From Stentor coeruleus (lineage: Eukaryota; Ciliophora; Heterotrichea; Heterotrichida; Stentoridae), in contig MPUH01000040.1 in the NCBI GenBank assembly GCA_001970955.1, positions 62,001 to 126,000 on the forward strand: DNA of 64,000 nt. The letters run 5' to 3'. The translations under genes were made by a program, and so were the position numbers. Position 1 is the stretch's first letter. Every line of letters starts with the position of its first letter. The notes beneath the pieces are model-generated. The model was not told where the DNA came from, made no database searches, and was given only the letters and a program-made list of their open reading frames with translations. This document shows positions 29,837-39,951 of the stretch, piece by piece.

Positions 29837-31550
29837 TAAATTGAAATTATTAATACAAACTTTTGATGCTACTCTATAATAGTTTTATTTATCTAAGATT
29901 TTAAAGGAGAAGAAAGAAATTTTTAATGGCGGAATAGATGGAAATTTATTGGGAGAGATTTTTAATAAAATTAAAAAGATTATTTGGAATAGATGGATTA
30001 AGGAAATATTGAGAGAAATTGATGGAGAGGCTATGATTCGCATTGGGAATTTTATTTTATGTATGAAAGTTCCTGGAAAAAGCTTTAAAGTATAGTTTTG
30101 TATAAATGATTTTATTGTATTTTATTATTAAGATATTTTATAGTTGATTTTATTTTATGGTTGAAGATAGAAAAAGTAATCAATGAAATTTTATGATATC
30201 AAAAGCTTTGAGATTATATAAAAGACTTATTATTGATGTTGGGCTAAAATATTACTGATTAAAGAGGTAAAGGTAAATAAATAATTAGAATTTTTACCTT
30301 AAAAGTCTTAGTTTGGCTTTTTGGGTTGCTTTTACATGGTAGATAGGAATGAGGAAATATTAATTGAGTTTGACTAGATAAAAGCTATAAGTAATTCATA
30401 AAATAAAAACTAAATTTATTAAGAAACAATAATACTCTTCACATTCTCTAGAAAATAAATCTAGTAAGTCTAATATCATTTTATAAATTGTAAAAATAAC
30501 CAGTTATTTTAGATCAATTTGCAAGAGACTCAATTTCCTCAAAAGTTTATTGTGAATATCATTCATCATAATTTTCAATAAATTATCCTTTAATTATTTA
30601 ACTACTAACAACAAACTTTCTAAATTACATTATATTCAGATTTAACAATTTAATGAGTTCTAATTAACTTATAAAATCTAAACTAAAAACGTATTCTTGA
30701 TAATTTAAAATAGTATTTAAAGGTAAAGCGAAGGAATTATTTAAATTTAATCACTTAACTATTATCTCAAACTTATAATATACATCCAGGAAACCTCTAA
30801 AGCTACTTTCTTCGATAAAGTTATTATATGTATATGAGTTTAAAACAAATTTCTCCCTTTTCAGCATAGAAATTCATAATAATCTAGATGATTTCGAACA
30901 AAAATGCCTACCAAACTTTAATTTCTGAATGAGTCATTGAGAATATTATTAATTTTCACTATAAAAATATTTATTTCTTACATAAGATAAATGTTTGATA
31001 TTAGTATCTAGATAACTAATTGAAATTTGACTTCTATCACAGCGGAAAAAAATTATTAAGTTAAGCAAGTATAAAAATGATTTTTACCTAAAAGATTTTA
31101 TGCTAGCTAAGGACAAGATGTTGAGTTTTTCATACTCAGCTTTCAAAAAAATTGTTTTTATTCAATGATTGCTCTGAAATAATATAATTTAAACAATTTG
31201 TATGCAATAAATAACTTGAAACTTGACTATAACACAAAATATTTTTTGGGATATGTTTAAAATATATAATTATGTTTTTAAGTTAAATAACTTGATACCT
31301 CTTATTTTTTATTAATTTACATTATTAGAGTTATAAGACAGAAACTTATCTTTGAATTCATTTTAATATCAGAAATAAGTGATTTTTATGAAATACTTTT
31401 GATAATAAACAAAAATTTTAAAAATTATAAACTACAAGGCAAGAATAATTTTTGCATATCATATATTTTCTATCCATTTTTCTATTAAAAACTTCAATCG
31501 TCTCTTTTGACATATTAAAAATGTTTATTAAATAAACGTTAGTTCGTTAT
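29837..31550. other. Intergenic between divergent genes, nothing recognised
   Basis: 1.7 kb, AT-rich. No coding-like frame of useful length was seen. Confidence 0.5.
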
Positions 31551-32312
31551 ATGAACATAAGCTCAGAGAAATTTAGTACAACTGATAAACCCAGTACACC
31601 GATTAAAGAAAAAATACAGAGAGGGAAAAGAATGTGGGAATCAAGGCTGAAAACTAAAAATCTAGAAAATCAGCTTAAATTCCTTGAAAACAGAATCAAA
31701 CACTTGCAAATAGAACAAGACAAATGTATCAAAACAAATAAATTTATTGAAAAAAGAAACAATGATATCAACGTAATTAGAGAAAAACATGAAAAATTCA
31801 AACAAGCGAAAATTGAATGGGAACTTGCGATGGACCAGGAAGATGAATATAAGCGTCATTCTTTTAAGAAAAGTAGAAAGCAACAAGCTGATAATATTCA
31901 AGATGCTAGAAAAAAAGTTGAAAACAGAAATCGGGTTAACTCACTTTGTGTGAAGGCACAAAGCAAAGCAAATGATGCTTTTATGAGAAAAGTAAAGGAA
32001 AATAATGAGAAGACACTTCGCTTACAGGCTAAATCTGTGATGGAATCCGAAAAATCGTATAAAAATAGATTTAACCAAAGCTCTCAGAGATTTTTTTATG
32101 AAAAAGAATCACAGTATTCAGAAAAATACTATAAAGAGCTTGAGAAACAGGATTTGATTAAGAAAAAAATTGAAGAACTTGCTAAAGTTGAAGAGGATAT
32201 TAGTGTAAAATTTTCATCACAGGATCAAAAACACTTCCATTCTACATGTTTATTATTTTCAGATAAAAGCTGCTCATTAGAAAAGGATATTAATATTCCA
32301 TCGATTGTTTAG
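31551..32312 (+). CDS. Coiled-coil protein of unknown function (253 aa)
   Basis: ATG 31551 to TAG 32312. Almost the whole protein from about residue 15 to 215 is charged alpha-helix rich in Lys, Glu, Asn and Gln, including KQQADNIQDARKKVENRNRV and KYYKELEKQDLIKKKIEELA. No other motif. It resembles many ciliary or basal-body coiled-coil proteins only in composition, so no function is claimed. Confidence 0.75.
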   Translation: MNISSEKFSTTDKPSTPIKEKIQRGKRMWESRLKTKNLENQLKFLENRIKHLQIEQDKCIKTNKFIEKRNNDINVIREKHEKFKQAKIEWELAMDQEDEYKRHSFKKSRKQQADNIQDARKKVENRNRVNSLCVKAQSKANDAFMRKVKENNEKTLRLQAKSVMESEKSYKNRFNQSSQRFFYEKESQYSEKYYKELEKQDLIKKKIEELAKVEEDISVKFSSQDQKHFHSTCLLFSDKSCSLEKDINIPSIV

Positions 32313-32805
32313 ACTAGTTTTAAAGATATAAAATTTTAGCAAAAATAAAAGCTTATGCATAAAATATGCTAGATTATTTGATATTCATATAAATATAGCA
32401 TGATTGTGATGAGGATAATAAATAAATGTATTAGAAGGAGTTTGTATTTTTAAATGAATAGATGTGGGAATTAGATGAATTTTATTCTAATTAAATTACA
32501 GTTTAAAATTAAACATGCCTTGCTGAAGAAAAGATTTGGTCATTGGGAACTGAGAAAGTGCTTAAGTATTTGTTAGTATTCATAGTCATACACTTCAAAA
32601 TAGATGGTAAATGAATTCCATACAGTTATTCGATTTAGAATCCTTTTATATACCCTAAAAAAATGACTCTCAACGCCGAATCGTTAGCTTAAAGTTGTTC
32701 TTAACACAAGCCTTTGTAGTAATAATACTAAATACCCTCCACTTATTATAAATCACATACAAATTCAATACTATTTATTACAAATTAACATTTACAAATA
32801 TCATT
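32313..32805. other. Intergenic between convergent genes, nothing recognised
   Basis: 493 nt, AT-rich, without features I can support. Confidence 0.5.
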
Positions 32806-33525
32806 TTATTCTTTTTTATTATCATCAGTAACTTTCTTTTCTTCTTCAACCTTTCCTTCATTTTCTAGCAAAGTATACATTTGTCTATTTGGCCCCATCT
32901 TAACTTTAATTGCTACTTTTTTAACAAGTTCCCTTATAAAATTGTCAGGTTGGCCAAGTTCATCAGCAATTTTCTTTATACTCCAATATTTTTGTTTTCT
33001 AAAAGCAAGAATTATATTATTCATAACCTCAAGTTCTTCACCTCTCTTACGGCATTGCCCATATTTTTCTCTTACAGTCTTTTTTATAGCTTGTTCTTGG
33101 TCACCCATACTAAACAAGTCATGAAATTCATGCAATTTGAAGGATTTAGGATTAATATTTTCTTTAGCTGATTCTGATATAACAATATTGGATTTTATTT
33201 CTTTTTTTATATTCAACTTGCGAATTGTCTGGAGAATCTCACTTTCTTCTGCTTGAAGTCGACCTTGTAAGTGAATTTTTCCTTTGAAACGTGCTTTTTT
33301 GTGTTTATCAACTGTGAATAAGTAGGCTTCATCACTTTTTATTATATCAGCTTTATAAATTTTTGAAGATGAATTAGTTGATTCAGGGATTTGGATTTGC
33401 AAACTATTTTCGATAATGTTTAAGGTTAGGTCTCCTTTGCATTGGCAATCTGAGTTGAAAAGAGTATACAAATCAAGAGGCAAGCGTAATGCTATTATAA
33501 ATGCTTTTCTGTCTAAAGTATCCAT
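32806..33525 (-). CDS. GTF2F2: TFIIF beta subunit (RAP30-like), general transcription factor
   Basis: RNA polymerase II initiation factor subunit. The N-terminal half is the dimerisation beta-barrel (KADIIKSDEAYLFTVDKH, KKARFKGKIHLQGRLQAE: the RAP30-type core). The C-terminal winged helix is at about residues 155-222 (NNIILAFRKQKYWSIKKIAD, ELGQPDNFIRELVKKVAIK, then QMYTL), matching the RAP30 pattern of AFEKHQYYNLKDL and QPVVYLKEIL. Length (239 aa) is close to human RAP30 (249 aa). An acidic/Lys tail ends the protein. ATG at 33525. Divergent from the next gene by 299 nt. Confidence 0.8.
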   Translation of the reverse strand: MDTLDRKAFIIALRLPLDLYTLFNSDCQCKGDLTLNIIENSLQIQIPESTNSSSKIYKADIIKSDEAYLFTVDKHKKARFKGKIHLQGRLQAEESEILQTIRKLNIKKEIKSNIVISESAKENINPKSFKLHEFHDLFSMGDQEQAIKKTVREKYGQCRKRGEELEVMNNIILAFRKQKYWSIKKIADELGQPDNFIRELVKKVAIKVKMGPNRQMYTLLENEGKVEEEKKVTDDNKKE

Positions 33526-33824
33526 TTATAAGTATTTAGAAAAAATAAAAAAATGATTATTTTATGACTTGAATTCTTATATCGTATATTAAATTCTTAA
33601 TATCCATAATAATACTAATTTTATATATAAAAATTGGTAAGTCTAATAAAAATTTATTCTAACTCTCTTCTCTAATAAGCCTAAACCTTCAAATTAAAAA
33701 AATATTATAAACCCCAAAGAATAACTATTTCCAACTATAACCAGACTCTTAAACCCTTATATTTTCCTATATCAAATTATAATTTTAAATATAATAATTT
33801 AACAATTTTTATATATAAAACAAA

Positions 33825-34334
33825 ATGAGCTGTTTAAGTTATATTGATGAACACCTTGCTTGGCAACAAAGAGTCCAAAAAGAATTGACAACAGCTGTAA
33901 ACTTCAACATGTATTAGCTAATCAGCGTTCCTGAAAAAGTTGTACGTTCCTCAAGAAGATCATCAACAAATTCTACAAGCCATGTAAAGTCATTGAATGA
34001 AACCCAAAAAACAAGTTCTTCAAAAGTAACCAAGAGAAACTTAACTTTTATAGACTCAAATATCCCAGCTGAAGTTAGAGGCAAATATTCAAGATCACCT
34101 TGTTTAAATAGAGCAACAATCACATCGAGTAGCAAAGATCGTCAAGAATTTTTTAATGATCTCTCATCATTAAGAAATGGGGAAAAAAGATATGGGTCTG
34201 TAAGTAGAAGGAAAAAGTCAATATCCCCTTGGGAAGAAGAAATACTGAATAGAGATATAAAAGAATTGACTAGACTTTTGAAAATTGAAAGAATTAAAAG
34301 GCTTATTATGAAAAAAAGAATGTCAATTACTTAA
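33825..34334 (+). CDS. Small basic Ser-rich protein with a 15-nt intron (164 aa)
   Basis: The family is not recognised. ATG 33825 begins MSCLSYIDEHLAWQQRVQKE. A 15-nt intron at 33911-33925 bridges NFN-I-VPEKV and removes a TAG. The product is rich in Ser, Lys and Arg (VRSSRRSSTNSTSHVKSLNE; SVSRRKKSISPWEEEIL) with a helical basic end (LLKIERIKRLIMKKRMS). It is convergent with the kinesin gene: only 21 nt separate the two stop codons. Possibly a cytoskeleton-associated protein, by composition only. Confidence 0.75.
33911..33925 (+). other. 15-nt intron
   Basis: GTATTAGCTAATCAG; removes an in-frame TAG and keeps the phase. Confidence 0.88.
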
Positions 34335-34355
34335 GTTTAATAGTTTTTATATGAT

Positions 34356-36542
34356 TTAAGTAAAATTACAGTTGCTTAAAATATCGTTGACTATGTGCGC
34401 AGGGAGCTGTTTTCTTAGTTTTTCTTCAATTGCTAATATTTTTTCTTTATACTTTCTTTTAACTTTTGTTGATTTTACCCCATCAAGTCTTGTGAGGATG
34501 AGTTTTTCTAAACTGTCCAATTGAAAGTCACTTAGATTTTCTAAACCAATTCCTTCATTGTAAATAGCAGCTTTTTTCTTTAATTCAGTTATCGCACAAA
34601 ACCCTGATATTTTATTATCTTTGAGCTCCGAAGACTCTTGTAGAACCTTATCGTATATACTTGAACATTTTTCTAAATCATTAACATACTAAATAACCCT
34701 TACACTTGTCTTAGCTATTTTTAGCATGCTCAAATTTTTATTGCTATTATCAATTCTTTCTATGATTTTCCTATTCTCGTTTCTCATAATTCCTAATCGA
34801 AGTTGAGCTATTTGCCCAGAAGTGTCGAATTTTATATGAGCTTTTGATAAAGTGTTTTGATTAAATTCATTGATTTGTTTGTTTAAAAGCATTAAATCCC
34901 CTGAGATTGTTGATGATAATATTGTATAATTGCTTTCTATATCTTCTTTGACTATTAAAGTTCCGCTTAAATTCATGTTGTTATACATTTCAGTGAGTTT
35001 TATAAGTTTGTTTTCTAATTGGCATTTAACTATATTGTTTTGATTATAAAATTGCCAACCATGCTCTTTTGCTTTTTCTAGTTCTTTTTTCAGCTCTGCT
35101 ACATCTTGTTGATATGATTGGAGTATCTGATAATTTGTTTCTCTTTTGATGTTAGGTTTTATTAGATTCGTTAAAATACGAGCAGAATTTGCTAAGCGTA
35201 AAGTGCTGAGAGTGTGCTCGAATTGTGATAGGGCTGGAGAAGCGGTGCAGATTATGGAGGTTCGAGAATTTCCATCGAATGATGAACGTAGGATTTTTGT
35301 TAGGACTGAGTTTCTGTAAGGAATATGCAGGTTGTTTTTATTGATGCCTTTTTTAAGCTCAGATAACTTGTTAATAACTTGGCACAAATAAAATAAACTC
35401 ATATTGACACACTTACCATCAAAAACTACCCTATTTTGATCAAAAGGTGAACTAGTAAAAGACAAATTTATCACATCTTTTCCATCATCAATTTGCCCAA
35501 CACTGCTTCTTTCACTCCCAGCTAAATCTACAAAATCCAATATTGATTCAGTTGTAATAGTTTCAAAATTTTCTTCACATTCAGCATCAACTTCTTCTTC
35601 TTTTTTCGGAACAACCTCCAAGCTTTTAATACTCATACGGAAAATAGTATGTGAACGTGAGCTATGATGATTTAAATTATTTGCCGCATATTGTCTATTC
35701 ATTTCACCACGGGCAAGCTTTTCTATAGCTTCTTCAATATTAGTAACAACATGTTCACTGATTCCTTTTACATAAAATTCTTCATCCGCTGATTCTTCGA
35801 CTGTTAAGATTTCGCTTGTCAGGTCGTCTGGCTCTTTTAATAAATCATAAATATGTTCATTATAAATTCTCATCATAGAACATTTGAAGAAAAAATGTTT
35901 ATTTTTACAATTCCCTGCAGCTTTGAAAATATCACTTAAGGACAAATATATCATCCCATTGTTAGCCGTGCCTGATTTTTTTGGTCTTTCCAGCTTTTCA
36001 AATTTATATCCAAACGCAGAAGTACTTCTATAACGTGAATTTATACTACGACTTCTTGATGTTGGACTTCTAAATCTTCTACCACGTGGTTTATTGCTAA
36101 TAAAACTCATATTCTCATTCCCTAGGGTCGTACCAAACATAGTAAAAGTTTTCCCTGTACCTGTTTGCCCATATGCAAAAATTGTTGCATTATACCCTTC
36201 AAGGGTTGATAAGACATTTTTTTGTGCTATGATTTCATAAATTTTTTGATTTTCATCATTTAAATTTTGGAATTTAAAATTTATGTTTTTGACTCGAGGT
36301 GATGATAATTGTGGATGCTGATGAGGATAAACTGTTTCATCACTTGAAAAAATATGATTGTAATGAAAACAAGGGTTGAATGAAGGAGGTATCTTTTTTT
36401 CATCGATTAGGTCTTCAACATGCTCTTTACGAATAGAGACTGTGTTTTTTGTGATATGCCACATTGGGAGATCGTTGTCTATGAGCTCTTGGTCGTTTAA
36501 AGGACGGAAACGAATGAAGACTTGGATTGGCTCGCTTGACAT
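34356..36542 (-). CDS. Kinesin-7-like motor protein, N-terminal motor (723 aa)
   Basis: Microtubule motor. The motor domain is at about 1-455: P-loop GQTGTGKT at 125-132, switch I NHHSSRSHTIFRMSI, switch II DLAGSE, and HIPYRNSVLTKILRSSFDGN followed by RTSIICTASPAL. SHTIFRM and the neck region resemble CENP-E/kinesin-7, but subfamily assignment is tentative. Family-atypical inserts lie near residues 145-195 (Arg/Ser-rich) and before switch II. A coiled coil begins at about 475. A 15-nt intron at 34689-34703 near the end of the gene adds 105 residues (YVNDLEKCSSIYDKV...) to TAA 34356; without it the frame would stop at VRVI. ATG 36542. Confidence 0.92.
34689..34703 (-). other. 15-nt intron in the kinesin gene
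   Basis: Minus strand GTAAGGGTTATTTAG; removes a TAG and joins KTS to YVNDLE. Confidence 0.9.
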
Positions 36543-36929
36543 TATTATTAACGATTTTTTTAATTGTAGTAAGTTTTTGATAATTATGGGTATTGCTGAA
36601 GTTTACAAGTACTCTGCTTTTAGAACTTTGTCAATAACAAGTTTAGTTTTTTTATTTGTATACAAAGAATTATATGCTTGCTGTAAAATGTATGAATTAG
36701 TTATAGAGGGTTTATCATTTCTAACTTGGATTACAAAATATTAAACTTTTTAGCATTAAAGTTTTAGTTTGAAAATGTCCGGGTTAAATTTTTATTAAGA
36801 CTCTTTTGGTAATCCTTCTCAATATGTTGAAAAATAGTAGATGTATTTAATGTGAAGAATTTCAGGTTTATATAAAAGTGAAGAACTTTACTTTTGAAAA
36901 TTAAAAAAAAATTACAGAGTTTAAAAAAC

Positions 36930-37440
36930 AAATTGCAAATTTATGGAATTAAAAATCCTTTTGATGACTAATTCAAAATAATTTACCTTATGGCTCTATG
37001 ATATATCCTCTATTACGAGGGTGGACTTTTATTGTTGAAAAATTTGATTGGAAATTGTTATAGAAAAAGTTTTGTCAAGAAGTTAGATGTGATGACAATT
37101 TGATATTTTTTTAAAGCCAAAAGTGGTGATATAGCATATGAAGCTTTATCAACAGAAAATTCAGTTTCTTTGTTGTACTAAAGAAAATGCATTCTAACTA
37201 AAATAAATTATAAAAAATTCCTAGTGAATTTGCTTTTTCTGACTTGTTTGTAATGGGTAAACAAATTATTTAATACAAGACCTTGAATTAAATAAATATA
37301 TCGCAAATTCTCAGAAGATAATTTTGTTAATCTTTCTTAGTTCACTGAAGAATGGAAAATAGATGCTGGAATCAGGATTATTTTATAAGAATTTTATGAT
37401 TCATTGGATATAAGGGTTTGGCTTGGGTTTTTTATGTAGG
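36930..37440 (+). pseudogene. Decayed coding tract, unidentified
   Basis: About 160 protein-like codons in two adjoining frames, the change falling at a run of T. Pieces include LPYGSMIYPLLRGWTFIVEK, GDIAYEALSTENSVSLLY and FTEEWKIDAGIRIIL. About nine stops interrupt it, mostly TAA/TAG. The family is not recognised. It lies between the kinesin and protease start codons. Confidence 0.4.
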
Positions 37441-37564
37441 AATTCAAGATATTATAATCTTTTAGGTATTATAATTGAGTTAAAGTATTTATTTAAGCCT
37501 ATACCCGGGATAATTCTGGCTTTGTAACAAGCTACTATTTAATTATATTAAATATCTTTAAAAA

Positions 37565-38815
37565 ATGGGGGATTTTTCTTACTTCAAGAGAGTATCCAAT
37601 CTTTATAAAATGAATAGAAGAGGTCTAGGCTGTGTGATCATAAGACAAAGAGAGGCAAATGGAATGATGTTTGAGGAACCAACAGTTGAATTAGAAGCAG
37701 AAAAAAAATTTGTTTTAATTCATAAGCTTGGTGGAACAGGATTTATAATACAAAGGTTTGAAAAGCCTTTTAAAGTAAAATTTCCTAATTATTTCGCATT
37801 AGGCATTGTCATTACTGCCTCACATACTTGCTATTCACCATTAACCTTTTTAGAAGAAGGAGCGGAAATAGACTGTGGCTTTTCAGCACATCAAACAGGC
37901 GTTATGAAGCTTATACCTTTAAAGTGCTTTTGCGTTTATTCAGGAGAAGAATTATATGCTTCAAATGGAAATCCTTATTGCCTTCCGGGTGACGTCGCTA
38001 TTTGTCTATTGGTATCTAGATTTATAGACGTTGATTTCGAAGTGATACCCCTTAGTGTTTGCCGTAAAAATAGCTCATGCAGCATAATTGGGTTTCCTTC
38101 GATAAATATTGAAAATCCAATTTCTATTTACCCTTATTTTGGAGATGATAATCAAAACGCTAGAAGAAAAATATTGAATGTCTTCCATAATGACAAGGCT
38201 TTAGTTGAGTCAAAAGGCAAGGTCTTGCACAACAAAAACCTTTTAGAAATTTCTTGTTCTGCAATTAATGGCATGAGTGGGGCTCCTGTGATTGTTGATG
38301 ATTGTGCAGTAGGAGTTTTTGTAGGAGGGCCACCACTTCCTGGACAAAGAGACCTTATTAAGCTGGCATCAATAATAAACTCAAGAATAAATTTAGACGA
38401 AGCTTGGCACATATTTCAATCGCTAAAAAATAACGATGTGTATTATAGAAAGCCTATTTTTGAAGCCTTAAATAAAGATGCCAGATTAAATGAATATTTT
38501 TTAGGATGGTTTTTAACTGAAAACAGACTTCTTCCCATTGAACTTGACTTAATTTATTCTTTATTTAGAAAAACCAATTTTAATCCTGTTGAACTGATGA
38601 GAAAGTCAAAAAGTAGTTGTAAAACTGTTCTTTTCGTTGCTGTTAATGATTGCTTAGCTTTTTATAAGAATTTAAATGAGTTGAGTTTTAATACAGCGAT
38701 ATCTACAAAACATCCTATTTTTACTAAAATCCATGCGCTTTTACATGAATTTAGCCTCATAGATAAACAGAACAAATCAATACTAGAAATTCGTAATTTT
38801 TTTATATACAATTAG
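37565..38815 (+). CDS. Trypsin-fold serine protease-like protein (416 aa)
   Basis: Chymotrypsin-fold catalytic triad positions can be read: LGGTGFII, then ITASHTCY (His 87, compare TAAHC), PGDVAICLL (Asp 143, compare DIALL), and SAINGMSGAPVI (Ser 238, compare GDSGGP; the SGAP form occurs in trypsin-like PF13365-type peptidases). VGVFVGG follows as in active members. The first 50 residues and the last 140 (after LIKLASIINSR) have no recognised domain. No signal peptide, so it is probably intracellular. The intact triad suggests activity; the substrate is unknown. Confidence 0.7.
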   Translation: MGDFSYFKRVSNLYKMNRRGLGCVIIRQREANGMMFEEPTVELEAEKKFVLIHKLGGTGFIIQRFEKPFKVKFPNYFALGIVITASHTCYSPLTFLEEGAEIDCGFSAHQTGVMKLIPLKCFCVYSGEELYASNGNPYCLPGDVAICLLVSRFIDVDFEVIPLSVCRKNSSCSIIGFPSINIENPISIYPYFGDDNQNARRKILNVFHNDKALVESKGKVLHNKNLLEISCSAINGMSGAPVIVDDCAVGVFVGGPPLPGQRDLIKLASIINSRINLDEAWHIFQSLKNNDVYYRKPIFEALNKDARLNEYFLGWFLTENRLLPIELDLIYSLFRKTNFNPVELMRKSKSSCKTVLFVAVNDCLAFYKNLNELSFNTAISTKHPIFTKIHALLHEFSLIDKQNKSILEIRNFFIYN

Positions 38816-39951
38816 CTTAGATTCAATAAAATTATAAGTAGTAATTAAGTTCTTAAAAAATTTACTTTGGCAGCTATGGAGTAAGTTTAAGAAAAGTCTT
38901 ATATGAGAGTTAAAATGATGAGCAATATCTTGAGAAAGTTTCATAATTAGTCTTGAAATAAAGCTCAAGCAAACTAGCTGCCTAAAGATAATCAAACCCA
39001 TCTAAGAGTATTTTCAATGCATTGATTTAATTAAAAGTTTAGTTAGGTCCTCAAAGCAAATTATGTTAATAGCATAAAATATCATCCTCATAAAAATTTC
39101 AAAACTCAAGAAAACCAAGAAGGTTCTGCATTGAAAATCGCTAGGATAAACATAATTAGAAGATAAAAAGTGTAAAATCTCTATTGAATATCATAATAAA
39201 TACTCTTGAAACTTCTCGTTTTTTTTGTTAAGTATTTAAAATTTAAGATACCTGCTTTTACTATTGGTTCTTTGAAAGCATAGCCAAGTACTTATACAGT
39301 GAGTATTTTACTGAGCATTGTTTAATAATATTTAATAATTTAATGCATCTACTATCATTGCTAACACGGATATTTTTTAAAGATTAGCATTTTTTTTATA
39401 AATATTTGTAACTAAAGCTATAATCTTAGAAATTTATGCTTTATCGATAACATTCTTGAATAAATATTCATGGTAAAGCAAAGCATAAATTTNTAGCATT
39501 CAATTTTTTTAATTAATAGGAATTTTTTTTCTAAACTTTACATATAAATATTTGTAACTAAAGCTATAATCTTAGAAATTTATGCTTTATCGATAACATT
39601 CTTGAATAAATATTCATGGTAAAGCAAAGCATAAATTTGGTCGAAAATAATATCGCTTAGCTCTTTAAATTATATATAATTATTAATCCCTTAATCCTAC
39701 CTAGCATTGCTTTTAATCATTTTATCAATTTATTCATCCATAATAATGCACTTCAACTAACTTACCAAATCCTCAACTTCTTATCAAAAGTTTATTATTC
39801 CAAGCATTCTAAAGCCTCTTCTCATTTTCAATTACCAAAAGCCTTCATTCCAATCTTCCAACAAAGCTTCAAAAAAATCTCTTATAAATTTGACTTAAGC
39901 CGGGTCACTGTAATTACTATAAAAAATTTCATCTATTTAAACCTTTTATAA
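38816..39951. other. Intergenic with duplicated inverted-repeat segment
   Basis: About 1.1 kb, AT-rich. It contains the duplication around N 39493 and its internal 63-nt inverted-repeat unit. A weakly coding-like frame near 38870-39010 is too broken to call. Confidence 0.5.
39396..39638. repeat. About 96-nt duplication around N 39493 containing a 63-nt inverted-repeat unit
   Basis: ataaatatttgtaactaaag and onward is present before the N and again to 39638. Each copy ends with a 63-nt unit (39430-39492, 39576-39638) bounded by the perfect 13-nt inverted repeat aaatttatgcttt / aaagcataaattt. The duplication itself is probably an assembly overlap; the inverted repeat is intrinsic. Confidence 0.75.

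Noticed and set aside
36376-36744. 122-aa ORF opposite the kinesin start
   Set aside because: Mostly antisense to the kinesin motor domain; no independent support.
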